This document shows positions 40,801 to 50,575 of a DNA stretch of 64,000 nucleotides, one piece after another. The translations under genes were made by a program, and so were the position numbers. The notes below the pieces were generated by a model, which made no database searches, was not told where the DNA came from, and worked only from the letters and a program-made list of their open reading frames with translations. Source of the DNA: Axinella damicornis (Eukaryota > Porifera > Demospongiae > Axinellida > Axinellidae); NCBI GenBank assembly GCA_963931865.1, contig OZ007510.1, positions 14,860,111 through 14,924,110 of the forward strand, written 5' to 3'. Positions within the stretch are counted from its first letter, which is position 1. Each line of letters opens with the position of its first letter.

Positions 40801-43800
40801 GACTTCTTGAGTGCGTGGCTCTGACAGTGCTACCACTAGTGGTGATGGAGGTTTGGGAACCAGAGGAGGCTGAGGGGGAGTTGTCGTCACCTTCATCAAA
40901 TGAGGTCTCAACCTCCGGAGGCTCTATGGATACATGGATCCACCCGGTGGGGGTCACGCTGGTGGAGAGGTTGGAGGCCATGCGGTCAGATTCCGCCGTT
41001 CGCAGTGCTGCAATCTGGAACTGTTTCTCGTAGAGGAGGATTAGTCCATGCAGTGCTACCACAAGCTCCTGGGGGGGTGGGGTGGATGGCATGGTCACAT
41101 TTAATTTGGACCTCTGTACATATGACATAAAGTGCTGTGTGTGAAAGTTGCCAACACTGAAAGACACTACATGTAAGAACATCTATCATGATCGGCATCA
41201 CAAGCCTGGAGGTTATCCCTGACAAAAGGAATAGATCGGTGGTTGCTGGAGTCATGATGACGTAATGTGATGGCTATATACTAATGACTCCACTCACCTT
41301 CCTGACAACAGGGCTGCCATCGTGGAGTAGAGTGAGCAGCGTCATCCCCACGTTCTGGTCAATGCTGGAGGCATGGTCGCCATGGCTGTCCCCTCCCGAC
41401 GTGTTCAAGATGTAGGTTCCCAGAGCAAACACTGCAGCTGCTCGCACCTGAGGAATGGGAGATATCCAGCAAACATCTTAAGACATCGCCTTCCTTCCTC
41501 CACTCCCCCCCCCCCCCCCCTCCCCTCCCCTCCCCTCCCCTCCCCCCCTCCCCTCCCTCCCACAACCCTCCCATCTCCCATCACATCTACGGACACTCAC
41601 ATCGGGGACCTCATCCCACAGCAAGTTATAGAGCTTCTCGTGGGCACTGTCCCTGACCCCACACCACCGTGCGGCATCGTACTTCCTCCAGAGTCGTCCG
41701 AGGCAGATAGCCAGCCACTGCTTCAGCAGTGAGTTAGGCTCGTCCAACTGCTCCAGACAGATTGAGATGATGTTGCTCTGAAGGCACAACTCCTGCACGG
41801 GTGTGGAGAGAGAACGGTGCCAGCCCAGGACACAAATTGACAAACACTCGACAGCAGTGACTCCCACGTATAGGTTATAGTTATACCTCACATTTCCAGC
41901 AACTAAATTGCAACATAGTCACCTGCAGCCCAAGCTGTTGGTTACCATGGTTACGCTACATCACGACTTTCTAGCAGCCTTCTACAGTGTACCTAGCATG
42001 GAAGTGAGGCTGTTGCCTGGTACCTCCTAGCAGTGCAAATCCTCTTTATCCAACTGATCTCCTACCTTCATATGTTACAGTAACATGGGAATCCTTGGTA
42101 CACTTCTTGACAAGTATACATTGCAGATACATAGTAGCAAGCCTGATCGTCAAGACTAACCTGTCCTTTGGAGTACTTGTTTACGATGATGGAGAGGACG
42201 AAGACAGCCATTGTCCGGTACTCATACTGCATGGTGTGGTCATTCAGGATCTGAATGAAGTACTTGTAGCCACCGTCCTTCACCAGATCCGCCTGGCAGG
42301 ACTACGAGAGGAAACAAGGAGCGAGGAGGGAGAGAGGGGGGAGGGAGGGAGGGAGGGAGCGAGGAGGGAGGGAGGAGGGAGGGAGGGAGGGGGGAGGGAG
42401 GGAGGGGAGAGGGAGGGAGGGGGGAGGGAGGGAGGGAGGGGGCGAGGAGGGAGGGAGGGGAGAGGGAGGGAGGGAGGGAGGGGGGATGGAGGGAGCACAA
42501 GAGGGAGGGGTCACATATACAAGTGGTCACAGAATATAGGTGGACAGGCAACACAAGACGCACTAGCTAAACCAGCTCCTCACCGGATCAACGGAGAGTA
42601 TCTTTGCCCAGATGAAGACCAGGATGGGCTGCAGTTCCCGTAGCTTGCTGCCCAACAGTTTGAGCACATATGGAAAGATGCCCACGGAGAGGGCGGAGTG
42701 AACAGCCCAGGGTCCCAGGTCAAGGAATCGGCCAAGGAGCTCTAGTGCCTGCAGACGGTGTGCCTGGCTCAGAAGGAACTTGAAGAGTGAAGGGGGTGGG
42801 AGGGAAGGGAGGGGTTGGAGGAGGGAGGGGAAAGAAAATGTCATTTTCGTGCTACCAAAGAGCCTCTCCACGTACGCATTCATTGTAATGCATTGATACA
42901 CAGGCCTGAGGCTTGAACACACTGCATGGTTGCAGGCCTGAGACTATGATCAGGCCTGAGGCTATGATCAGGCCTGAGGCTATGATCAGGCCTGAGGCTA
43001 TGATCAGGCCTGAGGCTATGATCAGGCCTGAGGCTATGATCAGGCCTGAGGCTACATGTATGACTGAATGTGCTGGTCTCATTCCCAGGCCTGGGGCTAT
43101 GAAAGCATACATGTGTGCATGAGTGCAATTCTCATAGGTGTGATTGATGTCTGTCCTGACCTGTAGGACGATGGGGAGCTGCTCGGGAGGGCGCTGCACC
43201 TCGGAGCAGTTCATCAGCCACACCTGGAACGCCGACAGCTGCTGTGCAAAGAACTGGCTCGGCTGGAGGGAGGAGGAGGAGTTGTTACGTCGGCTCAGAA
43301 CTGTTGACTGAGATCAGCAGCTATGTCAACATTGCCACCCCCCCAAAATACCTCTACCGAGGAGAAAGTAGTATGCATTATACAGTACAGTAAATGATGC
43401 AGCTGTCCAGAACTTGCTGTGCATGGGACAAACGGAGGGCGGACATCTTAGTCAGGTGTACAGAGTAAAACTTAGAATACCAAATTCTTCACTCAGTTGG
43501 CATCTTCCCTAGAGTTGCTGCCTAGCAGCCGGCCATACATACCCCATGCCATCATTGTAATTGAGGGAGATGCTGCATCCAGGAGGTCAAGACACCTGGG
43601 GCACTCACGACGGTACACACACTGTACATGGTACACTTCAAGCTAAGTCTAACCTAAACAGTACTGTACGCTTTGGACAACTTAATCGAGACAACTCTGC
43701 CACAGTTGTACCAACACTACGCATACGGCAACGTGTGGTACAGCATTGGCATTGTGTGATCAAAAGGGAGGTGACTTATCAATAATATGTCCTCGGTCAA

Positions 43801-46800
43801 CTAACGTGTCTGGACCTAGTCCGGTCCAATCAGGATGCATCCTACCTCATAGGGCGCATTCTTCTCCTGCATTGCAGGGAGCTGTCCTATGATGTGGTCC
43901 AGGGCGAGATCCCACGCCAGCCACATGGGGTGCTGGTAGGTCGCGGGGAGCAGGGGGTGGGACTCAGGGGTGCAGTTGTACGAACGCATGATTCTCTCGG
44001 CCAGGAGGAAGTTCCTGAAGAGGCTCGCCACAAGCAGGTCTTGGCGAAACAGCTTTTGGAAGAGTTCTGTGTGTGTGTGTGTGTGTGTGTCGCTGTGTGA
44101 GTGTGCAAAGTTACCACACAATTCACCAGGGTGTCATGGGGGGGGGGGGGGGGGGGGGTGACATGTTTCCAGACCCACACTGGGTCACTGGCCCCCCATC
44201 TTGTATGAAATCCTGTTCACGGACTGGCCACTGACCTCTGGACAGTGAGTTCCAGGCGATTGTGTCGGTGATGGCTGTGAAGATCCAGTTAAGCTCTCCG
44301 AGGGGGGTCCGCCTGTCGTTCAACCGGCCAGGCACCCTGAGACGATACCCCAGACATACATCAACATACAGGACAGGGGAACCTCTACATGCAGACTGCA
44401 CAGTAGCATGTATATGTGCATTGGTGAGCTCACTTTTCCACCATATCTGGCTTCATGCCGCTGACCAAACTGAACTTGCCGACTTTGGAGTAGTAGAACC
44501 TGCAGAGCAGTGGGTTGTTGAGGGGGCCATGGTCAATATCATTAGCCAAAGCGGTTAATATCATCATCCCAGGGTTAATCATCAGCAAAGGGTTACTATC
44601 ATCAGCCAAGGGGTTAATATCACATGTATACTGTACCATCAGCACAGGGCAATATCATCAGCCCAGAGCTAATACATGTATCATCAGCACAGGGTTACTA
44701 TCATCAGCCTAGAGTGGCTAGCTGAGAAAATGGGAGTGGTCCAATTCCACTGACACTCACACAATACTAGTACTTGCACATACACACTCGACCTACCGTG
44801 TTTTTCAGGTTGCTTGCTTCGTCCAAACTCGGAATGCAAAACTGCAAAGTATCACGTGACTTGAATCCACCAATAGAATCCAAGTTGTCACGTGGCAACT
44901 TGGATTCTATTGGTGGATTCAAGTCACGTGATACTTTGCAGTTTTACATTCCGAAGCAAGCAACCTGAAAAACACGGTAGACACACACTCACTCCACATG
45001 CACACTATACTCAGTCTCACACACATACACACACTCACACACCAAAGCAACGCGGTCTTAATAGGGGTGGTGAGGCAAGCAGAGAAGAGGTCGGCAGGAA
45101 GGTGAGGATTCATGGGCAGCATCTCCTTTGCACCACATGCTGCCATCAGGATGCAGTTGTCCAAGAGACCAACATAGTGAGTGTGAGTTGTGTTCTGGGA
45201 AAGGAGGGAGGGATGGAGAGGGAGGGAGGGAGGGGGATGGAGAGGGAGGGAGGGAGGGGGAAGGGAGGGATGGAGGGAGGGATGGAAGGAGGGAGGGGGA
45301 GGGATGGAGGGAGAGAGGGAGGGGCTAAAGATGGCAGCTGCTTTGAGGTTCTGTGAATACACAGTGAGTACGTACCTCAAGGAAGAATTCACTGTCTCTC
45401 TGCCTGGCAAATGACTTAAAGGAGTCCAGTATCAAGCCTGCAGAGTCAGCACGAATGAATAGTTTACTGAAGAATGCAGAGTAATACAAAGATTAGATAC
45501 CTGCATGTGAGCAATCGTAGATATAAATGGAGGGGCTTCCCATCCAGGCTTGGAGGTCGTAGATGGAGAGAGGGATGTACTGCGTGTAGTTCTGTGAGGA
45601 AGAAGAGGAAGAAAGTCTGGTAGCTAGCGGACGTCACCTGGTCACGGATCAGACAACACAGGAGTTGTAGACGAAAAGATCCATTACTGACAACATTTTT
45701 TTTTCACTCTCAGAATGTGTCTGGTGGCGAAAGCCTCAACAAATCCCAATTGGACAATTCTCAACTGCTCATTCAAGGTTTCTCAAGTTTGAGCAAGCCG
45801 CTATGCTTGTTGTACTGACACACAATTGCTTTACAGGTAGTGACTGTAGCACATGGTGTAGCCATGCTACCACAGTAGGCATCTGTGGTTTGGTTGCACA
45901 AACATCCAGTTGGGAATTTTCTCAACACTGGCTAGCCACTTGAGATACATGCATCTCATAACCACAACCACAACTGGTTGATCTTCTTCCTGCATACATC
46001 CTGCCTGGCAAGTCTTCTACACTTGAGACACTCTTGCTGATTTCTTCCTGCATATGTCCTGAGTGGCCCAGTACAAAGTCTTGCCCAGCCCTCATTCTAC
46101 AATCTTTTAGGAGGGTTCCTACTTTCTTCCAACCATTTTGTACATACATGTAGCACTTCTGGGAGTGAAAGAACACAATAAAACCCTTCCCCACTGCACA
46201 AAGAAGTGTGCGGGAAGAAGACCAACCAGGTGCCAGTGCTGGCTAAACTGAACTAATACAGCATTGGTGAGCTGGATCTGCTTACCTTGTTGAAGACCCA
46301 GACCTCTCCGTTCTGAGTGGGCTTGGGGACCCCGTGCCCATTGTAGTGAAACAGCACTCGCTCATTCTGCAAAGACAAACAAACAACCACTCAAAACTCA
46401 AAACTCTGTGTATATACTTACACGTATATATATGGTGGGAAAATTTTGGGGTGAAAGCAAAACTCAGTACACTGTACACCAATGGTTCAATGGCAGTGTT
46501 TGCAGTGTCCAGCCTCGTTCCCATGCAGGTTCTTGTGTGGGGCAAGAGCCTGGGATCGAGGCTGATAGTTTTCCTGCAGACTTGATCACCTTGGCATTCT
46601 TCCTGAGAGCGATGCAGAGCTTTCTGACGTCTTCGGTGGTGGGATCCAGCAGCTGCTTGTAGCGTGCCCTGGGCTGCCACCTCTCGTACTGCTTCTGAAG
46701 GTTGTTGCCAATTTTTTCAAGAGCCTTCTGGGGGCTCATGGAGAGGGGATCTGTTGCGTGCATGCGTGAGTATGTGTTTGCGTATGAGTGTGGTGGTGGT

Positions 46801-47269
46801 AGGGATGAGGGGGATGGTAGTGGGAGGAGATGGGTGGTAGTGTGAGATGGGAAAAGGAGAGAAGAGAGATCCTGTTCGCTTGCTTAGCTGGTAGTCTGCA
46901 ACTTGCAGCTTCGTTCCCCACTTACCAATCCAGCACTCCTTGCGGGCACATGGGTCCGTCTTGACCACATCGGGAGGATCAACACCGATGTTCAGGCATA
47001 AGACCAGGGCTACACTCCAGGTCTTCATCTGGGAGATAGGAAAGGGAACGCCAAAGCAGCCACGCCCATAAGGTTGAAATGCATGAAGTACGAGTACCAC
47101 CCTCCACCCTCCTCACCCTATCCTTCATCCTCCAGCTATCCTCGCCAAGCTCATCCCCCTTGATCTTCTCTGTGTGCCTGCTCTTCATGAAGCTGAGCGG
47201 CAGCCGCCAGTCAGGCAACTCGGACGGATCCTCTACTGCAAATGGATCCACGTGCATGCTGAGTGCCAT
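36024..47269 (-). CDS. RPTOR: Raptor, regulatory-associated protein of TOR (last exon not located)
   Basis: Raptor is the scaffold of TORC1 and presents substrates to the kinase. About 24 exons were recognised from the ATG at 47269 ([28 protein letters not shown]). The caspase-like N-terminal domain includes [50 protein letters not shown] and IYDCSHAG, with the His-Gly and Asp-Cys positions conserved. The armadillo region includes [52 protein letters not shown] and [18 protein letters not shown] serine-rich linker (about 40475-41090) precedes [20 protein letters not shown]. The C-terminal WD40 propeller includes [20 protein letters not shown] and [15 protein letters not shown], and stops after FHPYK at a GTGAGG donor. 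The final strand of the last blade is missing from my model. Introns hold a Mutator-like insertion, a 188 bp palindrome and many minisatellites. Confidence 0.96.
36811..36862. repeat. 52 bp perfect inverted repeat, CRE-like
   Basis: Arms caagagcgcatgatgacatc and gatgtcatcatgcgctcttg surround a short centre. A single arm of the same sequence (aatgatgtcatcatgcgctc) occurs at about 29502-29525 in the arrestin gene, so the unit is dispersed. It lies in a RPTOR intron. Confidence 0.85.
37466..37570. mobile_element. 105 bp foldback element with perfect 9 bp target duplication
   Basis: Ends tagtctcgttcccagacc and ggtctgggaccgagacta are flanked on both sides by GGCCATACT (37457-37465 and 37571-37579). 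The inner text cgcttccagtataacgcg and cgatactaaaagcgat is weakly paired. It lies in a RPTOR intron. Confidence 0.88.
37848..38419 (-). mobile_element. Mutator-like (MULE) transposon fragment with terminal repeats
   Basis: The 572 bp insert lies in a RPTOR intron. Its ends are inverted and carry a repeated motif: left gtgccacttcgcctactccc, right ggagtaggcgaagtggcac, with aataatgaattagtgccatt mirrored inside. Flanking TGTGCATG occurs at 37840-37847 and 38420-38427; the next base on the right differs, so the duplication is 8 of 9. A minus-strand frame (38288-37923) ends [20 protein letters not shown] and REAHPN, a motif I recall from the C-terminal part of MULE-type transposases. Only about 120 residues remain and no catalytic DDE core is visible, so it cannot move on its own. 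The TSD sits beside GT repeats, so some of the match may be chance. Confidence 0.75.
38640..38830 (+). repeat. G/A-rich minisatellite
   Basis: Degenerate gaggagggagggggaggg and gagtgtgagg units lie in a RPTOR intron directly beside the [16 protein letters not shown] exon, on the acceptor side. Confidence 0.85.
39180..39600 (+). repeat. 24-30 bp minisatellite
   Basis: About fifteen copies of gaggtgtgagtgtggaggga and variants fill a RPTOR intron. On the transcript it is C/T-rich and abuts the next acceptor, so it also serves as a polypyrimidine region. Confidence 0.9.
42300..42500 (+). repeat. (GGGA)n tract
   Basis: About 190 bp of gagggagggagg, purine-only on the plus strand and pyrimidine on the RPTOR transcript. 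It directly precedes the acceptor of the exon encoding [20 protein letters not shown]. Confidence 0.95.
42929..43056 (+). repeat. 18 bp minisatellite
   Basis: Seven tandem copies of atgatcaggcctgaggct lie in a RPTOR intron. The unit is a multiple of three, so frames stay open on both strands. The ggcctgag core resembles the TAGYCTCG element ends. Confidence 0.93.
44793..44980. repeat. 188 bp near-perfect palindrome
   Basis: Left ctaccgtgtttttcaggttg through gactt, gaatccaccaatagaatcc and aagttg mirrors the right half to caacctgaaaaacacggtag. Arms are about 90 bp with a few mismatches and almost no loop. It has no coding content and looks like a foldback MITE inserted in a RPTOR intron. It contains CACGTGG and TCACGTGA motifs. 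Confidence 0.92.
45200..45330 (+). repeat. (GGGA)n tract
   Basis: Purine-only gggagggatggagagggagg repeats, placed in a RPTOR intron just upstream (on the transcript) of an exon, as with the tract at 42300. Confidence 0.93.
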
Positions 47270-47773
47270 GGCAGAGCTGAACACAAGACTGGAAGTGCCT
47301 TTCTCTTCAGCTCAAGTTACTGATATGCCTGTTGGTACATGCTAATTATTTCAAACTTTAGCATCAAATTATTCACTGTCCAGTTGAAGTGTGTTGATGG
47401 TAGCATCCAGCAATACAGTCAGTCGGCTGATACCTCAACAATCTGCTATCAATACGTGACTACGGGTAACAACGGTCTGGTGCAGGATTTGATTTTGAAG
47501 CACTTCAGTTGATTCGCAGCTCGATGAACAATCCTTCCAGCTTGCTAGCAAGCTTCCTCCTGGAGCCCCTGGTGCTGCTCTGCCTACTGGCTTGTTTTGA
47601 CGTTAGTACTCTGCTGGTACGACAACATGCACACACTGGGGCAACTGCAAGCTAGCTGCATCGCTTCATGTGTCGTATCATTACTATTTACATCCGGTGT
47701 ATCATGTGATAGATATTGGAGGCAATAATTAGAACACAGTCTGTTGGTCTTCCCTGTGCCCTCTGCATCTGCC
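47270..47773. promoter_or_regulatory. Divergent RPTOR/DCTN5 intergenic region
   Basis: About 500 bp separate the two start codons. No repeats interrupt it. The 5' untranslated exons and promoters of both genes must lie here or very near. No distinct binding motif is claimed. Confidence 0.45.
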
Positions 47774-49060
47774 ATGGAGCAGCAAGATGTATTCTATGAC
47801 GGTGCTGAGTACATAGAAACGGTGAGTTTAGTTTCCAAAGCTCAACCTCTCCATCTGATGAACATGGCATGCATAACCTTCTTCAGGCATCCGGAAATAA
47901 AGTGAGCAGAACGTGCATTCTCTGTGGAAGCAAGAACATTGTTCTCAATGGGAAGGTAAGGCATTACAGTTACTGAAATGATTTGTGATTTAATGATACT
48001 TTCTAATGCACAGACTATAGTGCAGTCCGAGTGCATTGTCCGCGGAGACCTGGCAAACATCAACGTGGGTCGGCAGTGCATTGTTGGAAAGAGAGCCGTG
48101 ATCACACCACCGTTCAAGAAGCTATCACACGGGTATGCGTACATAGCTCCACTATGCAAGGGGTGGTATTTACATCGATATTAATTTTGGTCACAGTTTG
48201 TCACTCAAATGATTAGCAACGGTTGTTTGATTGACAACTCAAAGATATCGATATCTGATTCAGTAGACATTTCTGAGTTTGTTTACAGAGCAACTGAAAC
48301 CACACCCTCTGCTGTTAAAACAGAACATAGAGAAAGTTGGGGGGGGGGGGGGGGGGGGGGGCGAAACCTTGTAGATATCATGGGCCAATATGCAGATATT
48401 TGCAAGTGGAGAAACCGAGACTTCACTGCCCCTCTCTTCCCCCTAGCGGTGCTTTCTACCCACTGCAGATTGGAGACAATGTTATAATTGGAGAGGACAC
48501 AATCATCAATGCCTCCAGTGTGGGGTCATACGTGCATGTCGGGAGGAACTGCGTCATTGTGAGTGAAGACTAGGTAGCCATGACATGCCGGTAGCCTCAT
48601 TCCCAGGCTTCCACCCAGATTTTATCACACAGCCATGGAGAAAAAATCTGGGTGGAGGCCTCGGGACGAGGCTAGTAGCCATGTACGTAGGCCTTGTGAG
48701 TATGACTCTTGGACCCCGTAGGAGGAGAGCAAGAACGCTAGCTGTTTCTTCTTTCGTTCCCCTACGCAGTCTCGCTCCTGCATCCTGAAGGACTGCTGCA
48801 GGATCTTGGACAACTCAGTATTACCGCCAGAAACGGTGGTTCCACCATTCTCAATATTTGCTGGATCTCCGGGTAAGTGCCTCTGCAAACTTCGGGGTTT
48901 TTGGCTCTGCAGTAAATTCCCACTCTTCCAAATGACATAATTCCCTGTATGTGTGTCCACAGGTGTAATGGTGGGTGAGCTGCCTGAGAGCACCCAGGAC
49001 ACCATGATCGAGGCAACCAGGAGTTATTATCAGCATTTTAAATCCATCAAGAAATCTTAG
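47774..49060 (+). CDS. DCTN5: Dynactin subunit 5 (p25)
   Basis: p25 is part of the dynactin pointed-end complex and links dynein to endosomal cargo. Six exons join in phase: 47774-47821 ([16 protein letters not shown]), 47887-47955 ([20 protein letters not shown]), 48014-48132 ([32 protein letters not shown]), 48447-48558 ([32 protein letters not shown]), 48770-48872 ([20 protein letters not shown]) and 48963-49060 ([20 protein letters not shown], stop). The hexapeptide repeats of the left-handed beta-helix are clear, and the length of about 182 residues equals the human protein. A homopolymer G run lies in intron 3 and a foldback element in intron 4. It is divergent from RPTOR. Confidence 0.97.
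48338..48361 (+). repeat. Homopolymer G tract
   Basis: About 23 G in DCTN5 intron 3 on the transcript strand, about 85 bp before the next acceptor. Confidence 0.9.
48583..48674. mobile_element. 92 bp foldback element with perfect 9 bp target duplication
   Basis: Ends are acatgccggtagcctcattc on the left and tcgggacgaggcta on the right, with inner arms cacccagattttatc and aaaaaatctgggtg. GTAGCCATG lies on both sides (48574-48582 and 48675-48683). The left side has nine bases beyond the TAGCC end, so insertion may have carried extra sequence. It is in DCTN5 intron 4. Confidence 0.8.
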
Positions 49061-49100
49061 CATTATGATCAATACCACACAGCTGTAATAAGATGATTGT

Positions 49101-50432
49101 ACAAACATTACTCTGTCCGTAGTGAGACACAGCTGTGGTCAGTTCGCTCGGAGCTTTGTTTGCTGAGTTGCCTACGGTTGAGGATGGTCTGACGATCTTG
49201 TGCAAGGTCTGTCTCCAGCCTCTGGATACCATTGCTGCATGAAGACTGTGGGTAGGGGATGGGGGTGCGTACCAGGAGCTGTTACATACTCCCACCATAA
49301 TGCATAGTCTCGGTCCCAGACCCAAACTATCCACGCTGGGGTTGGGTCTGGGACTACATACTATGCAACTTACAAGCCATATGGTACTGAATCATAATGC
49401 CCTTCCAGAAAAACTAATTTTAACAGCAATGATGATGTTGTCATTAATGGGGCTGGGCCCTGGGTGCCCAGGACCTGCATGAAACCTTGGATGCGGCATT
49501 CCTAGGTTATCAACTTAGGCCATACCAATTTGATTTTATGTTGCTCGGGCCCGAGTGACCCAAATTTTGGCAAGCGCAATTTTAAAATGATAATTTATTC
49601 ATTACGTCATCTCTTTCGCATGCGTACACGTCATGCCGATTGAAAATGGCAGCTTCTGCTGCATGGCTAAGCGTTCTAGTCAAAAGACGCCACAAGATTG
49701 TGCAGAGACCTAAGATTGTAGGTTGCAAATGTACCTGTTGGCTCGGTTTGGTATTTATGTGTGATTGTGTACTTCGTGTACATTCACTTCCTGCTGGCTC
49801 TGGCTTATAATTAGTATTGTTTGGTTACCATGGTAATGAGTGATCACGTAACATTATTGAGCCTACCTACCGACCTTCTTTGAAAGGTCTTCTGGCCCGA
49901 GCAACATAAAATTAAATTGGTATGGCCTTAATGTACCAACTGGTCTTTCATCTTGAGCAGCTGATGGTTGACTCCAGACCTCCAAATCTGAGTATATAAG
50001 AATTATTCATTTGGGGTGACCTGCAGCAGTAGGTAGTCTCGCAGGCCAGACCTTTTCCCCTTTTCCGGCTACACCCCCAAACAGGAAAAACGTCTGGCCT
50101 GCACCTCACCCTATACCCGAGAGGGACAAGGCTAGGAGCTACTGCACATTCCAGTACAGCTAGTGTGTATTGCATCCATCCCTGCATGTACTAATATTAG
50201 TCACTGATCGTTTACCTCGCATGGCTCTCTCCTCTCCATATTGAGCTCTCGTACGAGCGTCCACTGCTCGGGAGGGGGTGCGTTGTGCAAGACTCGTACG
50301 GGGCTGGCTACCAACCGTCCCGCCGAAGCGCCAGACATCAGCGAACTCGTCGACCCATTCATCGACATGTTTGCGAACAGCCGGAGACGGATTTAATGCG
50401 CACCATACATATGCACGCACACTTGTTTCCAT
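49101..50432 (-). CDS. Hypothetical small coiled-coil protein (tentative model)
   Basis: I do not recognise this protein. From an ATG at 50432 the first exon reads METSVRAYVWCALNPSPAVR, then DEWVDEFADVWRFGG, and ends at a GTAAAC donor near 50216. An in-phase continuation can be built with a short exon near 49960 (VNHQLLKMKDQL) and a last exon near 49116-49250 (NGIQRLETDLAQDRQTILNR, stop). The C-terminal part is amphipathic and likely a coiled coil. The total would be about 130 residues. The open first exon and the in-phase splices are the only support; the middle exon is weakest. A 9-base-free MITE (49512-49930) would lie within its intron. Confidence 0.35.
49303..49357. repeat. Short foldback element, TAGYCTCG family
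   Basis: Ends tagtctcggtcccagaccca and tgggtctgggact surround about 20 bp. The right end is shortened. No target duplication was seen. Confidence 0.65.
49512..49930. repeat. MITE-like element, about 415 bp
   Basis: Terminal arms of about 36 bp pair: left ggccataccaatttgatttt then atgttgctcgggcccgag, right ctggcccgagcaacataaaa then ttaaattggtatggcc. The internal sequence shows no transposase. It differs from the TAGYCTCG family and I saw no clear target duplication. Confidence 0.8.
50033..50138. repeat. Foldback element, CCAGACC subtype
   Basis: An outer pair tagtctcgcaggccagacc and gtctggcctgc encloses ttttcccctttt. A second half ends gggacaaggctag. It lies between the hypothetical gene's exons. 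Confidence 0.65.
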
Positions 50433-50441
50433 AGTAATTTT

Positions 50442-50508
50442 CAGCCTCGTTCCCAGGCCTCCGCCCTGATTTTAAAATTGGGCGGATCGAGGCCTGGGAA
50501 CGTGGCTA
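50442..50508. repeat. Short foldback element, CAGATTTTAT subtype
   Basis: Ends cagcctcgttcccaggcctc and gaggcctgggaacgtggct, inner ccgccctgattttaaaattgggcgg. It lies just upstream of the hypothetical gene's start codon. No clean target duplication was seen. Confidence 0.75.
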
Positions 50509-50575
50509 TGTACTGTAGCTGTGTTGGTGTCTGTGCATATTGCATGATTGACAAAAGCGTACAACAGCTAAACAG

